Part shown: piece after piece, positions 45,258 to 57,827 of the stretch
Layout: each line of letters begins with the position of its first letter
Position numbering within the stretch: position 1 is the stretch's first letter
NCBI RefSeq assembly: GCF_016802725.1
Contig: NC_052678.1
Span: forward strand, 1,962,501 to 2,026,500
Direction of reading: 5' to 3'
From: Solenopsis invicta
Lineage: Eukaryota; Arthropoda; Insecta; Hymenoptera; Formicidae
Length of the DNA: 64,000 nt
Notes under the pieces: generated by a model
The model's database searches: none
What the model was told of the DNA's origin: nothing
Seen by the model: the letters and a program-made list of their open reading frames with translations, nothing else
Program-made: the position numbers and the translations under genes

Positions 45258-46285
45258 AAGGTACTTGAGCCGAATAAGACTCTATACTAACCAGTACAAC
45301 TCGTAATATTGCAATCTAACAACAAGATTGTCCCAATATTGCTGTAATATTACAATATCGCTATAATATTACTGCGATATTGTAATATTGTCGCAATATC
45401 GTTGCAATATTACCGTGCTGTGCAGGAAATAAGGCCCAATTTTAAAATTACCATTTAAAAAAGCGCTTTATGTTTGAAATACGAGTATATGCTTAAAAGA
45501 TATTTATGTCATAAGAAGTAGATAAAGAGAAACTGAGGAATTAATACCAGTAGCAACACGTTCATTCAGTACAACAAAAACTTGTAACAAAGTGAGTAAA
45601 TCAGCCGTTTTTATAAAAAATTGTTGTAAAAATTTAAGAAGTATACATTATTTTACGGTTTATTACAACATATTATAATATTATTTAACTTTCTAATAAT
45701 AGAAAAAAAAATAAATGTATATCTCAATGTTTTAAAAATAAGTGTACTTTCTTATAAATAATATATTATTAAATAAGGCCCACTTATACATTTATTGTTA
45801 TAGTCATTGTCATTTGTTTATTATGTATGGTGGTTTGCAACAGAGAATAATGATTTTCAATGACGCTAATTTTCCATAAACTAAAATTGCACTTAAATAA
45901 CTACAACTTCTTAAAATTAAAATATTAATTATAAACAAAATAAAAAATAATTGTGGTGTTTTACAGTAAAATAAATTTTAAAAAATTTCATGTTTGTGAG
46001 TAATAATCATTTTAAAAGTGAGTTGAAAAATAATGTTTAATTTCTTTGTTATTTTTAATTAATTTTTAATTTGGGCCTTATTAAAAGCACAAGGATTTAA
46101 TAAGGCCCAATGTCAGAGTTTAAAAAAAATTTTTTTTTATTTATTTAAAAATGTTTTATATAGAAGATAATTTTAGTTTGGTGAGTAATTAAAATAAGCA
46201 TGTTATTACCATTTAGTTCATTTTAATATCTTTGTAAATGGAATTTATAAAATATAACGACCTTATTCGGCTTAGGTACTTTAGG
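45258..46285. mobile_element. Candidate non-autonomous element with AATAAGGCCCA motifs
   Basis: Ends AAGGTACTTGAGCCGAATAAG and CTTATTCGGCTTAGGTACTT are inverted (16 of 18 over the core). Inside, AATAAGGCCCA or its complement recurs at about 45427, 45774, 46071 and 46098. A GCAATATT-type element lies within (45295-45425). No transposase frame. The target duplication was not found. Confidence 0.5.
45295..45425. mobile_element. Short GCAATATT-type MITE (about 130 bp)
   Basis: Begins CCAGTACAACTCGTAATATTG and ends CAATATTACCGTGCTGTGCAGG, so the ends are inverted copies. They resemble the CCCGCACAGCACGTAATATTG termini of the arrays in ELO intron 1. It appears to be a compact member of that family without the long tandem expansion. 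Confidence 0.75.
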
Positions 46286-46289
46286 TAAC

Positions 46290-46645
46290 AAATTCTTTAT
46301 ATTTTCAGTTGCTAGTAATAAATTCATAACAACATAATTTTTATATAATTTATTTATTTGCTTGCAATAAAATATATTTTTCAAAGATATCGTTTTTTAA
46401 CAAAGTGATAATATTAATTCAACAAACCTAAACAAACGTTCTAATTGTTGAGTATTTATTAAGACTTACAGCAAAATATCATTATCGTTTACATATTGCA
46501 GAAATTCCATTTCAACCAAATATACAGTATTTTGAAATGAGGAAGTAGATATAATAAAGTGTTCATAAAACTAAAAAACTGTTGCTTCTTTTCATTACTT
46601 TACACTTTATTATTGCTCGTCGAAGTAACTGAAATTTCATTGTTT
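46290..46645. other. AT-rich segment
   Basis: Nothing supported. Confidence 0.4.
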
Positions 46646-46646
46646 A

Positions 46647-46956
46647 CTGTTTCAATCACAATCATCAATTACTGTGTCTTTAATAAATTGTAATTTACTA
46701 TCTCTTAAACTTTTTTTTGGAGGTATCCACCAAAGCTCCTATTTTGGGTGACATACAGTAGCAATAATAAAATCTTTAGCATTATTATTTAATTCAATTA
46801 TATAATAAAAACGATCGTGCAAACATTTTAGAAAATGCTCTTTTAATGGCTCACAATATTTTACATTAGTATTCCAATATTATTTTGATCCCTGTCTAAT
46901 CCTTTGATATTTTTTAAATTGTTTTTTAAGCCAAAGATCCAAGATATGATGTCGCC
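46647..46956 (-). pseudogene. hAT-type transposase fragment
   Basis: The minus-strand translation includes CEPLKEHFLKCLHDRF, NNNAKDFIIATVCHPK, then after one stop ELWWIPPKKSLRDSK. The pattern F.....AKDFIIATVCHP.F.L.W.P recalls a region upstream of the dimerisation domain in some insect hAT transposases. No start, ends or flanking repeats were found. The family assignment is from memory of this pattern and is tentative. Confidence 0.4.
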
Positions 46957-49070
46957 AAAAAATATTATATATTACTATTATTATAATTATTATATATTAC
47001 AATATCAATAATTATTATCTGTTTGCTAAATTGTAATAATATATCAGTATTATGATAATACCATACATTACGTATAATTAGCTACGTATAGTTAGTTTCA
47101 AAATATTATTTGTAATAAGAATTATTGATAACATAATAACAAATTCCAATCAAGCACTATACCTTTGCTACGAGAATATTAAATGCACAAGTATTGTTCA
47201 TTAAAATCTGTATTTTATTAAAAACAGCGCGGTATACTAAAATCTGTTTTTTTTTAAATACCATATAATTAAAGATTAAATTTACAATTATTATAACTGT
47301 TATAATTGTTATATTGTTACAATTGTTATTAAAATATATTTTACATATATATTTATCTTTTTGAAATATTACTAAACGCATAATTTTATAAACAGAATAA
47401 ATTTAAAACGGGTATCACTTAATCAACATACTAAATGATATACGTCTAGATTTGGGATAAAAATTAATCTTTGGACGTAGTTTTGTTATTCAGAAATGTA
47501 CCGTTAAAATTAGCAACTCACAACATAGGGAAACGAACTCACAAGCGGCAACATATTAATACCAAAAAATAAATTTATGGGGGTCATTAATTTGATTTTA
47601 AATTCAATCTAATTTAAGGTTAACAAGAAATTTTACAAGCAAATCTTTGGCACTTCGATTGGTTCTCCGTTGCCACTGATAGTGGCCGACTTTTGTTAAT
47701 CTTACAAAATTTAGAAATTGCTGCAATAGAAAAAAATGTCGTTCTATGCTCTTTTTTATCTCACAAGGGGAGACACACATGCGGTGACACCCTGGAATTT
47801 TGACCGCAATTTTTTTAATTATTCTATTAAGAAATGAAAAAAAGTTTACATCTCCCTGCGTTTGATTAAATAGGCCTTAGTTTTGAAGTAATAAATTTGT
47901 AAAAATTGGCCATACCGCGGCGCGCCACATGAACCTTTCCGGTTCACTCTCTTTTCAATCAGTGCAGTTGGCTCCGTGAGTTACGTGCTTGCTTCACAAT
48001 CACAAGATTCGTTTTCGCTCCCGGAGGTAATAATTTTCTTTTTTTAATAAGTGTTTTTATTTACGTTTATTTATTTTGATGATATTGATATAGTATGCAA
48101 ATTTTTGAAGTAGAAAATTTAATTTAATATCACATTCTAAACATTAATTTGAATTCAATTTTAAGGGAATTTTAATTCAAATAATATAGATACGTTACCT
48201 TTATATGTTATTCATTATAAATAACTTATTATTATTATTATTACTTATTTATTATTTCAAATATTACTTGAATTAAAATTTTATAATAAACAAAGTTTAA
48301 AGACTTATTTTAATAAGTCTTGACAACATCCAATTTAAAATAAATTTTTTTTAGCGACTGCGTGCATAATCAATATGTTACTTTACAAGGTAGGGGAAAA
48401 TACGGCTTCGTGTGAGTATCGCGAATCGGGACGGGAGGCCATTGATCCAGACACGTGTATCGGTCGTAGAAGGACGAGATAAGGAACATTCGACAACATT
48501 CGCTGAATTAATTATTTATAAGTAGGAACAGAGAAATAGAAGTTGCAGTATAACGTACGCATGTAAAATTAAATAGCAGAACATAATGTTCTAATACATA
48601 ATTTATCTAAAATAAACGACGACAACTTTGTTGCTAAGACTTTAAAACAATGGGGTTTTGAAAAATCGTTCTCTAAATTTTTGAGTATGTTTTTATATAC
48701 ATTTTCAAGAACATGATTACGGAATATGTAGATTTTGGAAATGTTTGTAAGAAAAATATAATATAAAAGGAATAAATAGAATCAAATTTTGTGAATATTC
48801 CAAAAAATCTATGTTAGAGCAAAAAAGAAGCAAAATTAAATAGACAATTACATTCAAAACTTATTAATGTGATTATTACATTTAATGTCTCTATTCTGTG
48901 ATAATCAACAAAGGTAAGAGATTATTTTTTATGCAAGTAATTTAATAATATTTCAGCAGGAAATATTCCAACAATATTGCAACATTGTTGCTATCTGGAT
49001 TGATTTAATATTGATTCAGTATAATAATTTGATTTAGCTTGATTTAATAGTAATTATAAATATTTTTGTT
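46957..49070. other. Spacer of the inverted duplication, middle part
   Basis: It is mostly AT-rich. A more mixed island at about 47920-48030 (GGTTCACTCTCTTTTCAATCAGTGCAG, then a GTAATA donor-like site at 48026) could be an old transposon promoter. A CTATCTGG end of the CCAGATAGC type lies at about 48980. No gene is supported. Confidence 0.35.
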
Positions 49071-49073
49071 AGG

Positions 49074-49376
49074 GCACTTTCAAAAAACAAACATTTTGAT
49101 TTTACCGCAAGACAAATTATTAAAATATTCTTCACTGAAATTATTGGCATTTATTACTGTCCATCTAAAACTAAAAGACGTCAGCAAAAAATTTTCGAAA
49201 GAAATTTAGTTGATTCTTACAGAAATAAGTTGCGAGATTGTCGCAAATGTGCAATTATAAATAAAAAAAGAAAAAGATCAGAAGACGATGAAGAAAGAGA
49301 ATTAGAGGAAGATGCTAAATCGATTTCTCACGGCACATCTATATTTTTTCTTTGCAAAAACAGAAGTGGTAATTAA
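49074..49376 (+). pseudogene. Exon-like open frame of unknown family
   Basis: About 100 codons are open from ALSKNKHFDFTARQIIKIFF to a TAA at 49374-49376, with FERNLVDSYRNKLRDCRKC and a charged KKRKRSEDDEERELEED run. There is no ATG at the start, and a GTAATT donor-like site near the end (49369) suggests an internal exon. I do not recognise it; a transposon gene piece is possible from context. Confidence 0.3.
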
Positions 49377-50677
49377 TGCATTTATACTACTTTCCATGTG
49401 TTTCATATAAAATATGTTATGTGTATAAAACGCATGCACATATGAAAAGCAGCGTGAAGGTATTAAAATACGTTTCTATACATAGAGTAAACCTTTAGAA
49501 AAGACCATTTAAAATCGTAATTATCGATTTTATCAAAAAACCTGTTATGTATTCATATGTACTAAGATGCGGAATTAACAGTTAAGGATGACACAGCGCT
49601 CTTAAATATTAGACTTTGACTTCGCCGTGTCATATTAATTTACCCCCATCGGGGATTCGCGGATAGCGCGCGCGTAATGAGCAGGATCGCTCTACTTTCA
49701 GTCCTGTGCGATACTTCGAAAAGAACACACAGTTTGGTATATTACCTGTGTCCAGATATAGATATTCAGTTATCTTAGAAACCGTGTAACATTTTCTGCC
49801 TCTCTACTTTCCAGTTCTAGCAGAATATTATTTATTTTATTAAAGATTTTTAAAAATGTGTACTGACAATAAAGAGAAGAAGAGAAATAGAATAATATAA
49901 AAAGGAAGGAAGGAAGGAGGAAAGGAGTGTAGAATGGAAATAAAATTAAAAGGAGAAAGTAATTGAGGGTATTGTAGAAGGTTAAGATTTTTAAATAAAG
50001 GATGAATAAAATTAAGACATTAATTGAACACCAGTTCGAAAGTTTTTTTTTTAATAATGTGCTAATATTACATGATATTTTAACATTTTGTGTCATAAAA
50101 ATAAAAATTTCTCTAATAAAATTTTATGTATTTTATTTACTTTTTGACAGATTACGTGTATCACGGATCCTGCAATATAAATTTTAATCCAACAAATGTT
50201 ACGTGGATCGTATTTCGAGTTATTATTCCTATATAATCTTCTCAAATTAGTCATTTTATTTCAATTATTTATGCCTGTTTATATGACCAACACAAAGATC
50301 TCCTTAAAATTTTTGTATTAATTATCTTCTAAATTATCTTCTAAATATTTATTGATACAATTAATATTTAATAATTTAAAATATTAAAATTATTAAAAGA
50401 AGTTTATATAATAATAAGATGCAAGCACACAAATGTATTAATAAAATTCTAGCTCAATGAGTTCTGGAAACTAAAAGATAAAAATAGTGAATTTATAAAA
50501 TCTAATTGGAAAGAAATTCAATCTTTACAAAGACGACAAATATTTTTATCTGTATGTTAGAAAAAATTAATATGCTATTTTAACTTGATTAAATTAATTA
50601 AAATTTTAAAAATTTGTAATTCTTTCACAAAACTTAATATAAAATTAATAATCTTTAAATATATTATATAACTATAC

Positions 50678-50723
<46 letters not shown>

Positions 50724-50994
50724 CACAATGCATTTTAATAAATTATTCGTTATAAATTTGGAATTATCTATTATTGCTTGAAAATAGATAAAACTCCATA
50801 TTGGCGCAAACTCGTTCTACTGGTTCTTCCAGTGCTTTATACAGAGTGATTCAGGTCGCTTGCACCAGCCGGCACGTATGTATTCCTCATGAAAAATTGA
50901 GTCGAAAATGTTAATAGCAAAATGTTGAGGGGTCAATAGTTTTTAAATGGTGAGCGTTTGAAGATACTCAACCACAGGGCGTGATCAAGCGGTC
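49377..50994. other. Spacer of the inverted duplication, with a (TA)n tract
   Basis: It contains a GC-richer patch at 49615-49770 and a (TA)n run at 50681-50719. Open frames such as 49770-50096 are low-complexity and not supported as genes. Confidence 0.4.
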
Positions 50995-51745
50995 GGGCGG
51001 ACGCTTTGACGGATACTGTTAAACGGCCGGTGCCAAATTTCAAGTATCATGAAGGTTCCGCAAAATTTCTAACATCTTGAAACTAGCATTTCAATAAATT
51101 AACTGTAATATGTCAAACAATTTCTCGTGTTGATAACACGGTTATCATCGCGAATCACAGAAATCCTATATGAGCCCTTGATCCAAATTTTTGAGATAAA
51201 CATTCAATTAAATGTAAATAAATAGTTAAATAAATAAATAGTAAAAAATAAATAATAAATAAATAAGAAAATAAATAAGGAAAGTAAACCTTATTTTTCA
51301 AGAACCTTATTTTTCAAGAACCTTACTTTTCTCCATCATATTGTAATTTGGATTTTTGTTTATTTTATTTCCTAAATATGGTATATTTATTTATATTAAA
51401 TGCAAATTTTAAATGTAAATTTTTTCTGATATTGTCTTTGATACAACTTTTGACAAAGAAATTTTAGAAATGTTTGTCGACTGAAACTTTTAATATTATT
51501 TGATCGGATAACTTAATTAATATTGATTTTATTTATTAATTTATTTGTTTACACATGAAATGTATTTTAAAAACACTCATATTTTAGTCATATAAATAAT
51601 GTTTTTACGAATTTGCAATTAACATTACTTCCTGTCAATTAAACTGAACTCAAGATGTTAATAGAGATTTCACAGAACGTTTACAATACTTGAAGTTTGA
51701 CATCTGTGCCGTTGGCATCTTTGCCGGTATCCGTCAAAGCGTATG
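50995..51745. repeat. Candidate element with diverged inverted ends
   Basis: ACGCTTTGACGGATAC near 51000 and GTATCCGTCAAAGCGT near 51728 are inverted copies, followed on both sides by diverged matching sequence (CGGTGCCAAATTTCAAGTAT against the complement of ACTTGAAGTTTGACATCTGT). The interior is AT-rich without genes. Confidence 0.5.
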
Positions 51746-52105
51746 TATGCAATGGTGTAAAATACAATAATTATAACTTAGAAAATTATAATGATTTATA
51801 ATGTTACTTAAATGTTAAAGAAACTTAATCTGTAACTTACTTTCCGTAAGTTGCTTACTTTTATAACGTATATTTTACAAGTGTTACATTTATTGCATTC
51901 TTTCTTATGTTAATTCTTTTTATTTCTTTTCTTATCTAGCAGCGCTAAGTTTTTGTAGTTTAAAATTTTTTTATTTCAATAAAATTTTATATTTTTTTTT
52001 CCTCTTCAATTTTTAGTCACCACCACTTGGGTTTTATTAAAAAAATAAAGATACTATCACTTGAATTTTATTTGTCAAAGTAGTACAGCAGTTATTTCAA
52101 TGTCT
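51745..52105. repeat. FB3-family fragment (loop plus right arm)
   Basis: It contains TCTAGCAGCGCTAAG, TTTTTGTAGTTTAAAA, CACCACTTGGGTTTTA and AGTACAGCAGTTATTT in the order of the FB3 right arm. The part before TCTAGCAGCG resembles the FB3 loop in reverse complement. Confidence 0.75.
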
Positions 52106-52159
52106 ATAAAGCTAGCACACCAACATGCGCACAATCACATGAAACATACAGAGAATTTA

Positions 52160-52570
52160 ATGCTCTTTATGTGCTAATTTATTGCTCTAAACGCGATTTT
52201 TGTGCTACAGTCGTTTAGCCAGAAATCATTTTTCTGCTAACTTTTAAGAAAGTTAGAATGCCCATTAAGAGAAAAAAAATAAATAAATAAAATGAGTACG
52301 TTAAAATTTAGTGCTAATTATGTGCTTTCAGTATATACACCACGAGATTTTTGTGCTCAACCTCTTTGACCAAAAAACCGCCCCCGACGTGAAAACGGAT
52401 AAGAGTAAAGTGCCAGTTAAAGAATGTATAGCGAATTGGTTGTAAACTCAAAATATACTTTTATTTATGTGCTCTCGGAATATTCATAACGAGATTTTTG
52501 TGCTCAACTCCTTTGACAGAAAAACCGCCTCCGACGTGAACATTCAAGAAAGTCAGAATGCTCATTAATT
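52160..52570. repeat. Degenerate tandem repeat, about three units of 100-150 bp
   Basis: Units share ATTTATGTGCT, ACGAGATTTTTGTGCTCAAC and TTTGAC.(A)AAAACCGCC.CCGACGTGAA. Copies lie near 52165-52275, 52315-52395 and 52461-52570. No coding sense is apparent. Confidence 0.6.
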
Positions 52571-52678
52571 CTTTCAAGACGGTTATTAAATTAAATAGAT
52601 GGTACACATGTGTGTTTCGAAAGAGTTAAAAGAAAAAAAATCACTTTGGTGTAATAATGAGAATAAATTTTTTATTAT

Positions 52679-54935
52679 TTATTGTACATATTTTGTATAT
52701 AATATTAAATGAGGTTGTACTTCATATGTTTCCTGCATAAGTGTAATTTTTGGTGTCATGTTGTCGTACTGAATCCATTGACCAAAACAAAATACAAATG
52801 CTGTGAAGTGACCAATGCTTCTATTAATTAATCTTGTTTGGATATTAGGTAATGTATAATTAATTAGTCCTATTAATTTATATGTTTCATTATCAGAACT
52901 TATAAATTCTTGAGGTATGTCCTGTAATTTTATTAACGTATCATAAACATCAAATAATATAGTAATTCCTAAAAAAAATCAAAGTTATACATAAGATTTA
53001 ACATTATCAATTATAAATACACATTTATTTTTATTCACATTTAATTCCACAAATAAAGTAAAGAATCTCCAATGAAATATAACGTATTATAACATATCTT
53101 ATAAGTTTTAATAGATTGTGAGCCAAGAATATACCTGGTAAAGATATTTTTGATTGTTCTGTACCATTGCAATTTTTCTTGCAACATTTAATTCCTTTAG
53201 GCAGCATTATATGTTGTTTTATCACGTCTTTAAATAACATATCATTGGATAAAACATTGCTTCCTATCTGGATTACAATTAATTTTTTCTGGCGTGGTGG
53301 ACAGTCTTTATTGCAAGAAGATATTTTTTCGAAGCCAGGAGTTTTTTAAAATAGCGTACTGGATAAATGACTTATGTTTATTTCACAATTAATTATGCTA
53401 TATTTTATATACGCTGCTTGTTTTATGGGAAATATTTTAGACAAAATTTGTGTGCGTAGACGTATGCATCCTCATACCTTTGTTTATAGTATCTAATACT
53501 ATATCAAACATTGGTATCTCATAGTTCATTCATCTATAATTGCAAAGCACAAATATAGTAAAAAGAAATTATCTCAAATAAGAAAAAGTATATATAAATT
53601 ATATAGATATAAAAGTATATATAAATAATCAAGAATTGTATAAAATAATCAAGCTTGAGTACTGCAATTTAAAAAAAATTTTAATATTTAATTATAGCAA
53701 AATAGAAATAGTAGAATAAAAATTATAATAATTCAAAATTTTTGACAATTATAATGAGTTAATTAATTTACAAGTTGCTAATAATATACTAAATATAAAA
53801 ATCGTTATGAGTGAGATGTTAATTCAAATTTGGTAACATACTTTTTTTCGTAATGAAGGATAATTAAGAGATGCAGCCAACATTATTTGAAAAATGCTAT
53901 CAAAAGCACACGTATTAACAACAGAAATAATTTGATTGTTCAATGTAACAGGACGTAAGAACATATTGCTTCCATTTTTTAAAATAGGTATATTATTATT
54001 TTTTGGATATGACAAAGAATCTTGAATAAATTGTGTATTGTGTCCTAAATACTACGGTACGTTTCTTTCCTTTCTGTTTTGCCAATCCTCACCAGTTTTC
54101 AACTTCATTACAAGCTAATATATCTGGCGTACTTTTTTCTGCAGAACATTTCTTGCAAATTCTTCGTTCACCATAACCTTCTTCATCACCGAATAGTAAC
54201 GAACATCCATTCATTATATGTATTGGATTTTTGCATATAGCACATAAGTGTGCATCAGTTGGTATGTCGCCATTACTACAGGCTTGACATGTTAAGTTGT
54301 TTAAATTTCGATTTATTATAATTTTGTCATTAATTTTTGCCGTTTTGTCTTGAGCATCTACCGTTTGAAAAATGTTATTCAAAGAAAAAAAACCAAGTGA
54401 TTCTGTCTGTATACGTATATTTTTTTCTACGTCAAATTCAACAGATTCCACAGATTCCATCACATTACGTTGAGTTGCATCAACGATTTTTATTTTGCCA
54501 TTAATATAATTTGAATGCATCTTGATGAATTCGTTGACTCTTAATTGTTGTTTGCAAGTTTTCAATAAATTATTTTTTATTTTGTTAAATTCTGTCTCAA
54601 CTGCCGCACTGGAAGCTGGTATTTGACCATAACTAAATTGATTTCTATTGATGCAAGACCAAAGTGGAAGAAGCTGAATATCCTTAAGCAGACGTTTCGC
54701 TAGTTGAGGGTAATAGTGAGCATTTTCATGATCATCACATTCAGTTGAAGATAGTACTTCCGCATTAATTTCTGCTCCCCATGCTGCCCATGCATTACGA
54801 AAAGTCGTTATACCGATATCGTCACTTACCTCATCAGTACACTCTTAGTATCGGTATACCTACTCTTTTACATTTTCATAATTTTCTTTGACATTATCAA
54901 CTTCATATTCATGAACAATAGCTGTTTCATATAAG
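52679..54935 (-). pseudogene. Transposon-type gene remnant with a ubiquitin-protease-like C-terminus
   Basis: On the minus strand, in order: IPASSAAVETEFNKIKNNLL (about 54600); a 158-codon frame ending 54089 with a Cys/His cluster, LTCQACSNGD then AHLCAICKNPIH and RRICKKCSAE; a stop where ENW...GLA would continue; YPKNNNIPILKNGSNMF and NTCAFDSIFQIMLAASLNYP (54015-53824); KGIKCCKKNCNGTEQSKISL; then, across a GT-AG intron (53134 to 52969), PGITILFDVYDTLIKLQD, GHFTAFVFCFGQWIQYDNM and a stop at 52679-52681. The N-T-C-A-F-D-S box and the later G-H-F-T-A-F...W...YDN box resemble the Cys and His boxes of C19 ubiquitin peptidases. The AVE.EF...K element recalls multicopy transposon-like proteins of insects. 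Stops and shifts show decay. Confidence 0.55.
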
Positions 54936-56355
54936 TTTAAAAAATATAAATTTTTTATTATGCTTTGCGTAATCAGTATGCTCAAAAACTTATATACTAT
55001 TGTATATTTGAACGCATCTATGCAGATAGATTTAATTTTTCAGTATTTTATCATATTAAATCTACCATTCAGTTGTTTTACGATATAAATGTTTCCGTTT
55101 ACAATGTTTCGAAACATATTTATGTGATTCCGTATGCATTAATCTCCCTAAATTTTGCGCTATAAATCACTCCTACGTGACTAGTCATTCAGTCACGTAG
55201 AAGTAACGCTGTAAAAAAAACATCATATTGCAGTGAAACGCAATCTGAATTGTATCTCTATGAATTAAAAAGGATTCACTGATTTATTATCCATTGTTTC
55301 ATTGATCCTCGTCGGCATTTCAGGAGGGATTAAATCATCTCCTCTTATAATATACACGGTGGAAAATGAACACTTTGTGTTCGGTGAGTGACTCGTCCGC
55401 ACACTGAATCAACGATGACCTGACATTCTAATTTTATTATTTTTAAGCTGATGAGGATTCCAAAGAAGAGTCGCAACGTTTGAACTTGTAATGAAGAAAC
55501 AAAAAATTTTTAGTATATTTGTTTGAAAAATTAATATATAATATACTTCTTAAAATTACATAGATAGTATATACCTGTAAAAATTTTTACTATCGCAAAA
55601 GTGAAATGCAACTTTTACAAGAATACAACAAATGATCAGTAACCATTCTACAATGTTTAAATAGACTGTAACAAAGTAATTTTAACGGTTGTTCTTAGAA
55701 TTCAACGTGAATTATACGAGATATCATCAGACGTTCCATCACCCTATATACGTAGATATATTCCATGATTACTAATCTTCCTCTATATAGAGCCATGTCC
55801 AACGTCGCGTTAGTATCTGTAATTGTTTTGATAGGTAAGTACAGAATTTCTGATATTGTTGCTATATTTCTCGATGACCTGTATAATGCTTGTGTTCACT
55901 AGATATCACACGGTGCATCGGGAAGCATAGATAAATTCATAGATGTTTGCAAAGTACAAATGCAGATATCTTATTATTAAAATGTGCAGATTACCGTACC
56001 TAGCGTCCTGTCGATGTATGGCATAGTGCGGGGATATTTAGCCATCAGCAGTTCGCTTTACTTCGATTTATGGAGCGAGGTCATTCTGCAGCCTCTATTG
56101 CTCGTCGCTTTTTGGAATTTAGCAGGTGCTCGGTTTTTATATCACTATTATTACAGATAAAATTTTTTCTCTTAGAATGATTTATATAATAGCCTAAAAT
56201 AAATAGCCTAATTATTGGAACGAATTACACTGTCCCAAATACTGGATCTTTAATGCCTTTTTTTTAATTAGAAGAATAAAGTTTTACTTTCAATGTAATG
56301 TTATGCAATAAATTCCTTACAAATTCAAGTAAAATTAAATTTTATATATACAACC

Positions 56356-56420
<65 letters not shown>

Positions 56421-57549
56421 CAATTTTATTAATTAATAATTTATATATTAATTATACAAATAACACAATACAATTTATATCATCAACATTGAACCAGTTG
56501 TTCCATAATTTGTTAGAATTTTTACATATAGATTTTTGAATTTTTCAAAAATTTATGTCATATTTTAATCTTTTACAAATTTTGTTGATTTTTTTAATAC
56601 AAATTAAAACTTTAAAAACACAAAAAAGTTTATGTCTTTTTTTTTATATACAAAATTTCTGAAATAATCTAAGATTTCTTATTCTATAATTTCTGAAGAA
56701 GATCGTCAAATTGAAAAACTCTTTTAAATATAAGAATTTTATGAGAGTGAAATAAACGAAAATTTTGTCTGAATACATTGGCTCTTTATCACTTTCACTA
56801 AATTCGCTCGATCTTTTAGATCAGTGGCCATCACAGAGTTGGCGTCGATACCTCGACTGGTTGACCTCATCGGCGTGGCTCTTCTCAGGATTAATAGCTT
56901 CTTGATAACTGGCGACCGGCGGAGTAGGCGGATATTTAACCGGTTTAAGCGCCGGTGCGGTAATAGGCATAATAGGAGCAAGTTTCGTAATCGTTGAAAG
57001 CGAAACCGTATTGCGGAGGCATTTTAAGGTGCGACTGCCTTTGGCGCTGATGCTGAAAAGTATCGCTACGTGCGCGTCCGTCGACTTTACCCTTGTGCCA
57101 GCACTCACGCGCTTTCTCCTCGCGGACACCGGCTTGAAGGACGGGCTTCTGCTGATGACGATCGCCTTTGTCCTTACTGCGTTGGGCACTCTGGCCCTAC
57201 GATTCTCAACTCCGCAGCGAGCATCCCCTTACAGGTGACTGCAGAGGACATTCTCGTTTCACTTCTTCAATACCCATTTCTTTCCATTTCTTCAACAATA
57301 TATATTCTCACATTAATTAAAGTAGACTTATTCATTTGCAATTTTTTGTAAAAAGACATTTTTACTACAAAACTCGTTACGTCATTTTGATTCTTATCGA
57401 TGTCATATCCATAGGAAAAAGTGTTCTCTTATAATAGAATTTATCCCCAAAATATTATGATAATCTTGAGACAATTTCAACTTTGAAGAATTTTACTATA
57501 TTTTATAGTAAAAATTTAACCAAAAGTTATTAAAATTTTAATAAATTTT

Positions 57550-57751
57550 TGTGGTATATCGAGTCACGCGGTATGAACTTACTTGCATAGACGTTCACGC
57601 ACGCGCAGCAGAACTAGCGAAGCCGCATACGACGCTTAGAGTCACGTATATTCATAAAGATTCTTCTTATATATTATCAGCATTAATAAAGACTAATATG
57701 TGCTTGTAAGATTGCTAGTGTATATGCCTTACCTTCCACTCGAACACAACA
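57550..57751 (+). repeat. 5' long terminal repeat
   Basis: Begins TGTGGTATATCGAG and ends GAACACAACA. It contains a TATATATT stretch and AATAAAG, candidate promoter and polyadenylation signals. Confidence 0.93.
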
Positions 57752-57755
57752 TATT

Positions 57756-57767
57756 TGGCGACGAGGA
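57756..57767 (+). other. Primer-binding site candidate
   Basis: TGGCGACGAGGA begins with TGG, the complement of the tRNA CCA end, four bases inside the 5' LTR. The priming tRNA is not assigned. Confidence 0.6.
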
Positions 57768-57827
57768 GAAAACTGAACGAGACGAATAATTCTATCAAGA
57801 AAAGAGTGAGGTTAGAATCATCACAGA

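Noticed and set aside
55793..56130. Further exon-like pieces (a short ATG exon with a GTAAGT donor at 55793, and an open stretch at about 55991-56126)
   Set aside because: The second stretch has stops in the left-arm copy and no recognisable transporter signature; linkage to the remnant gene could not be supported.
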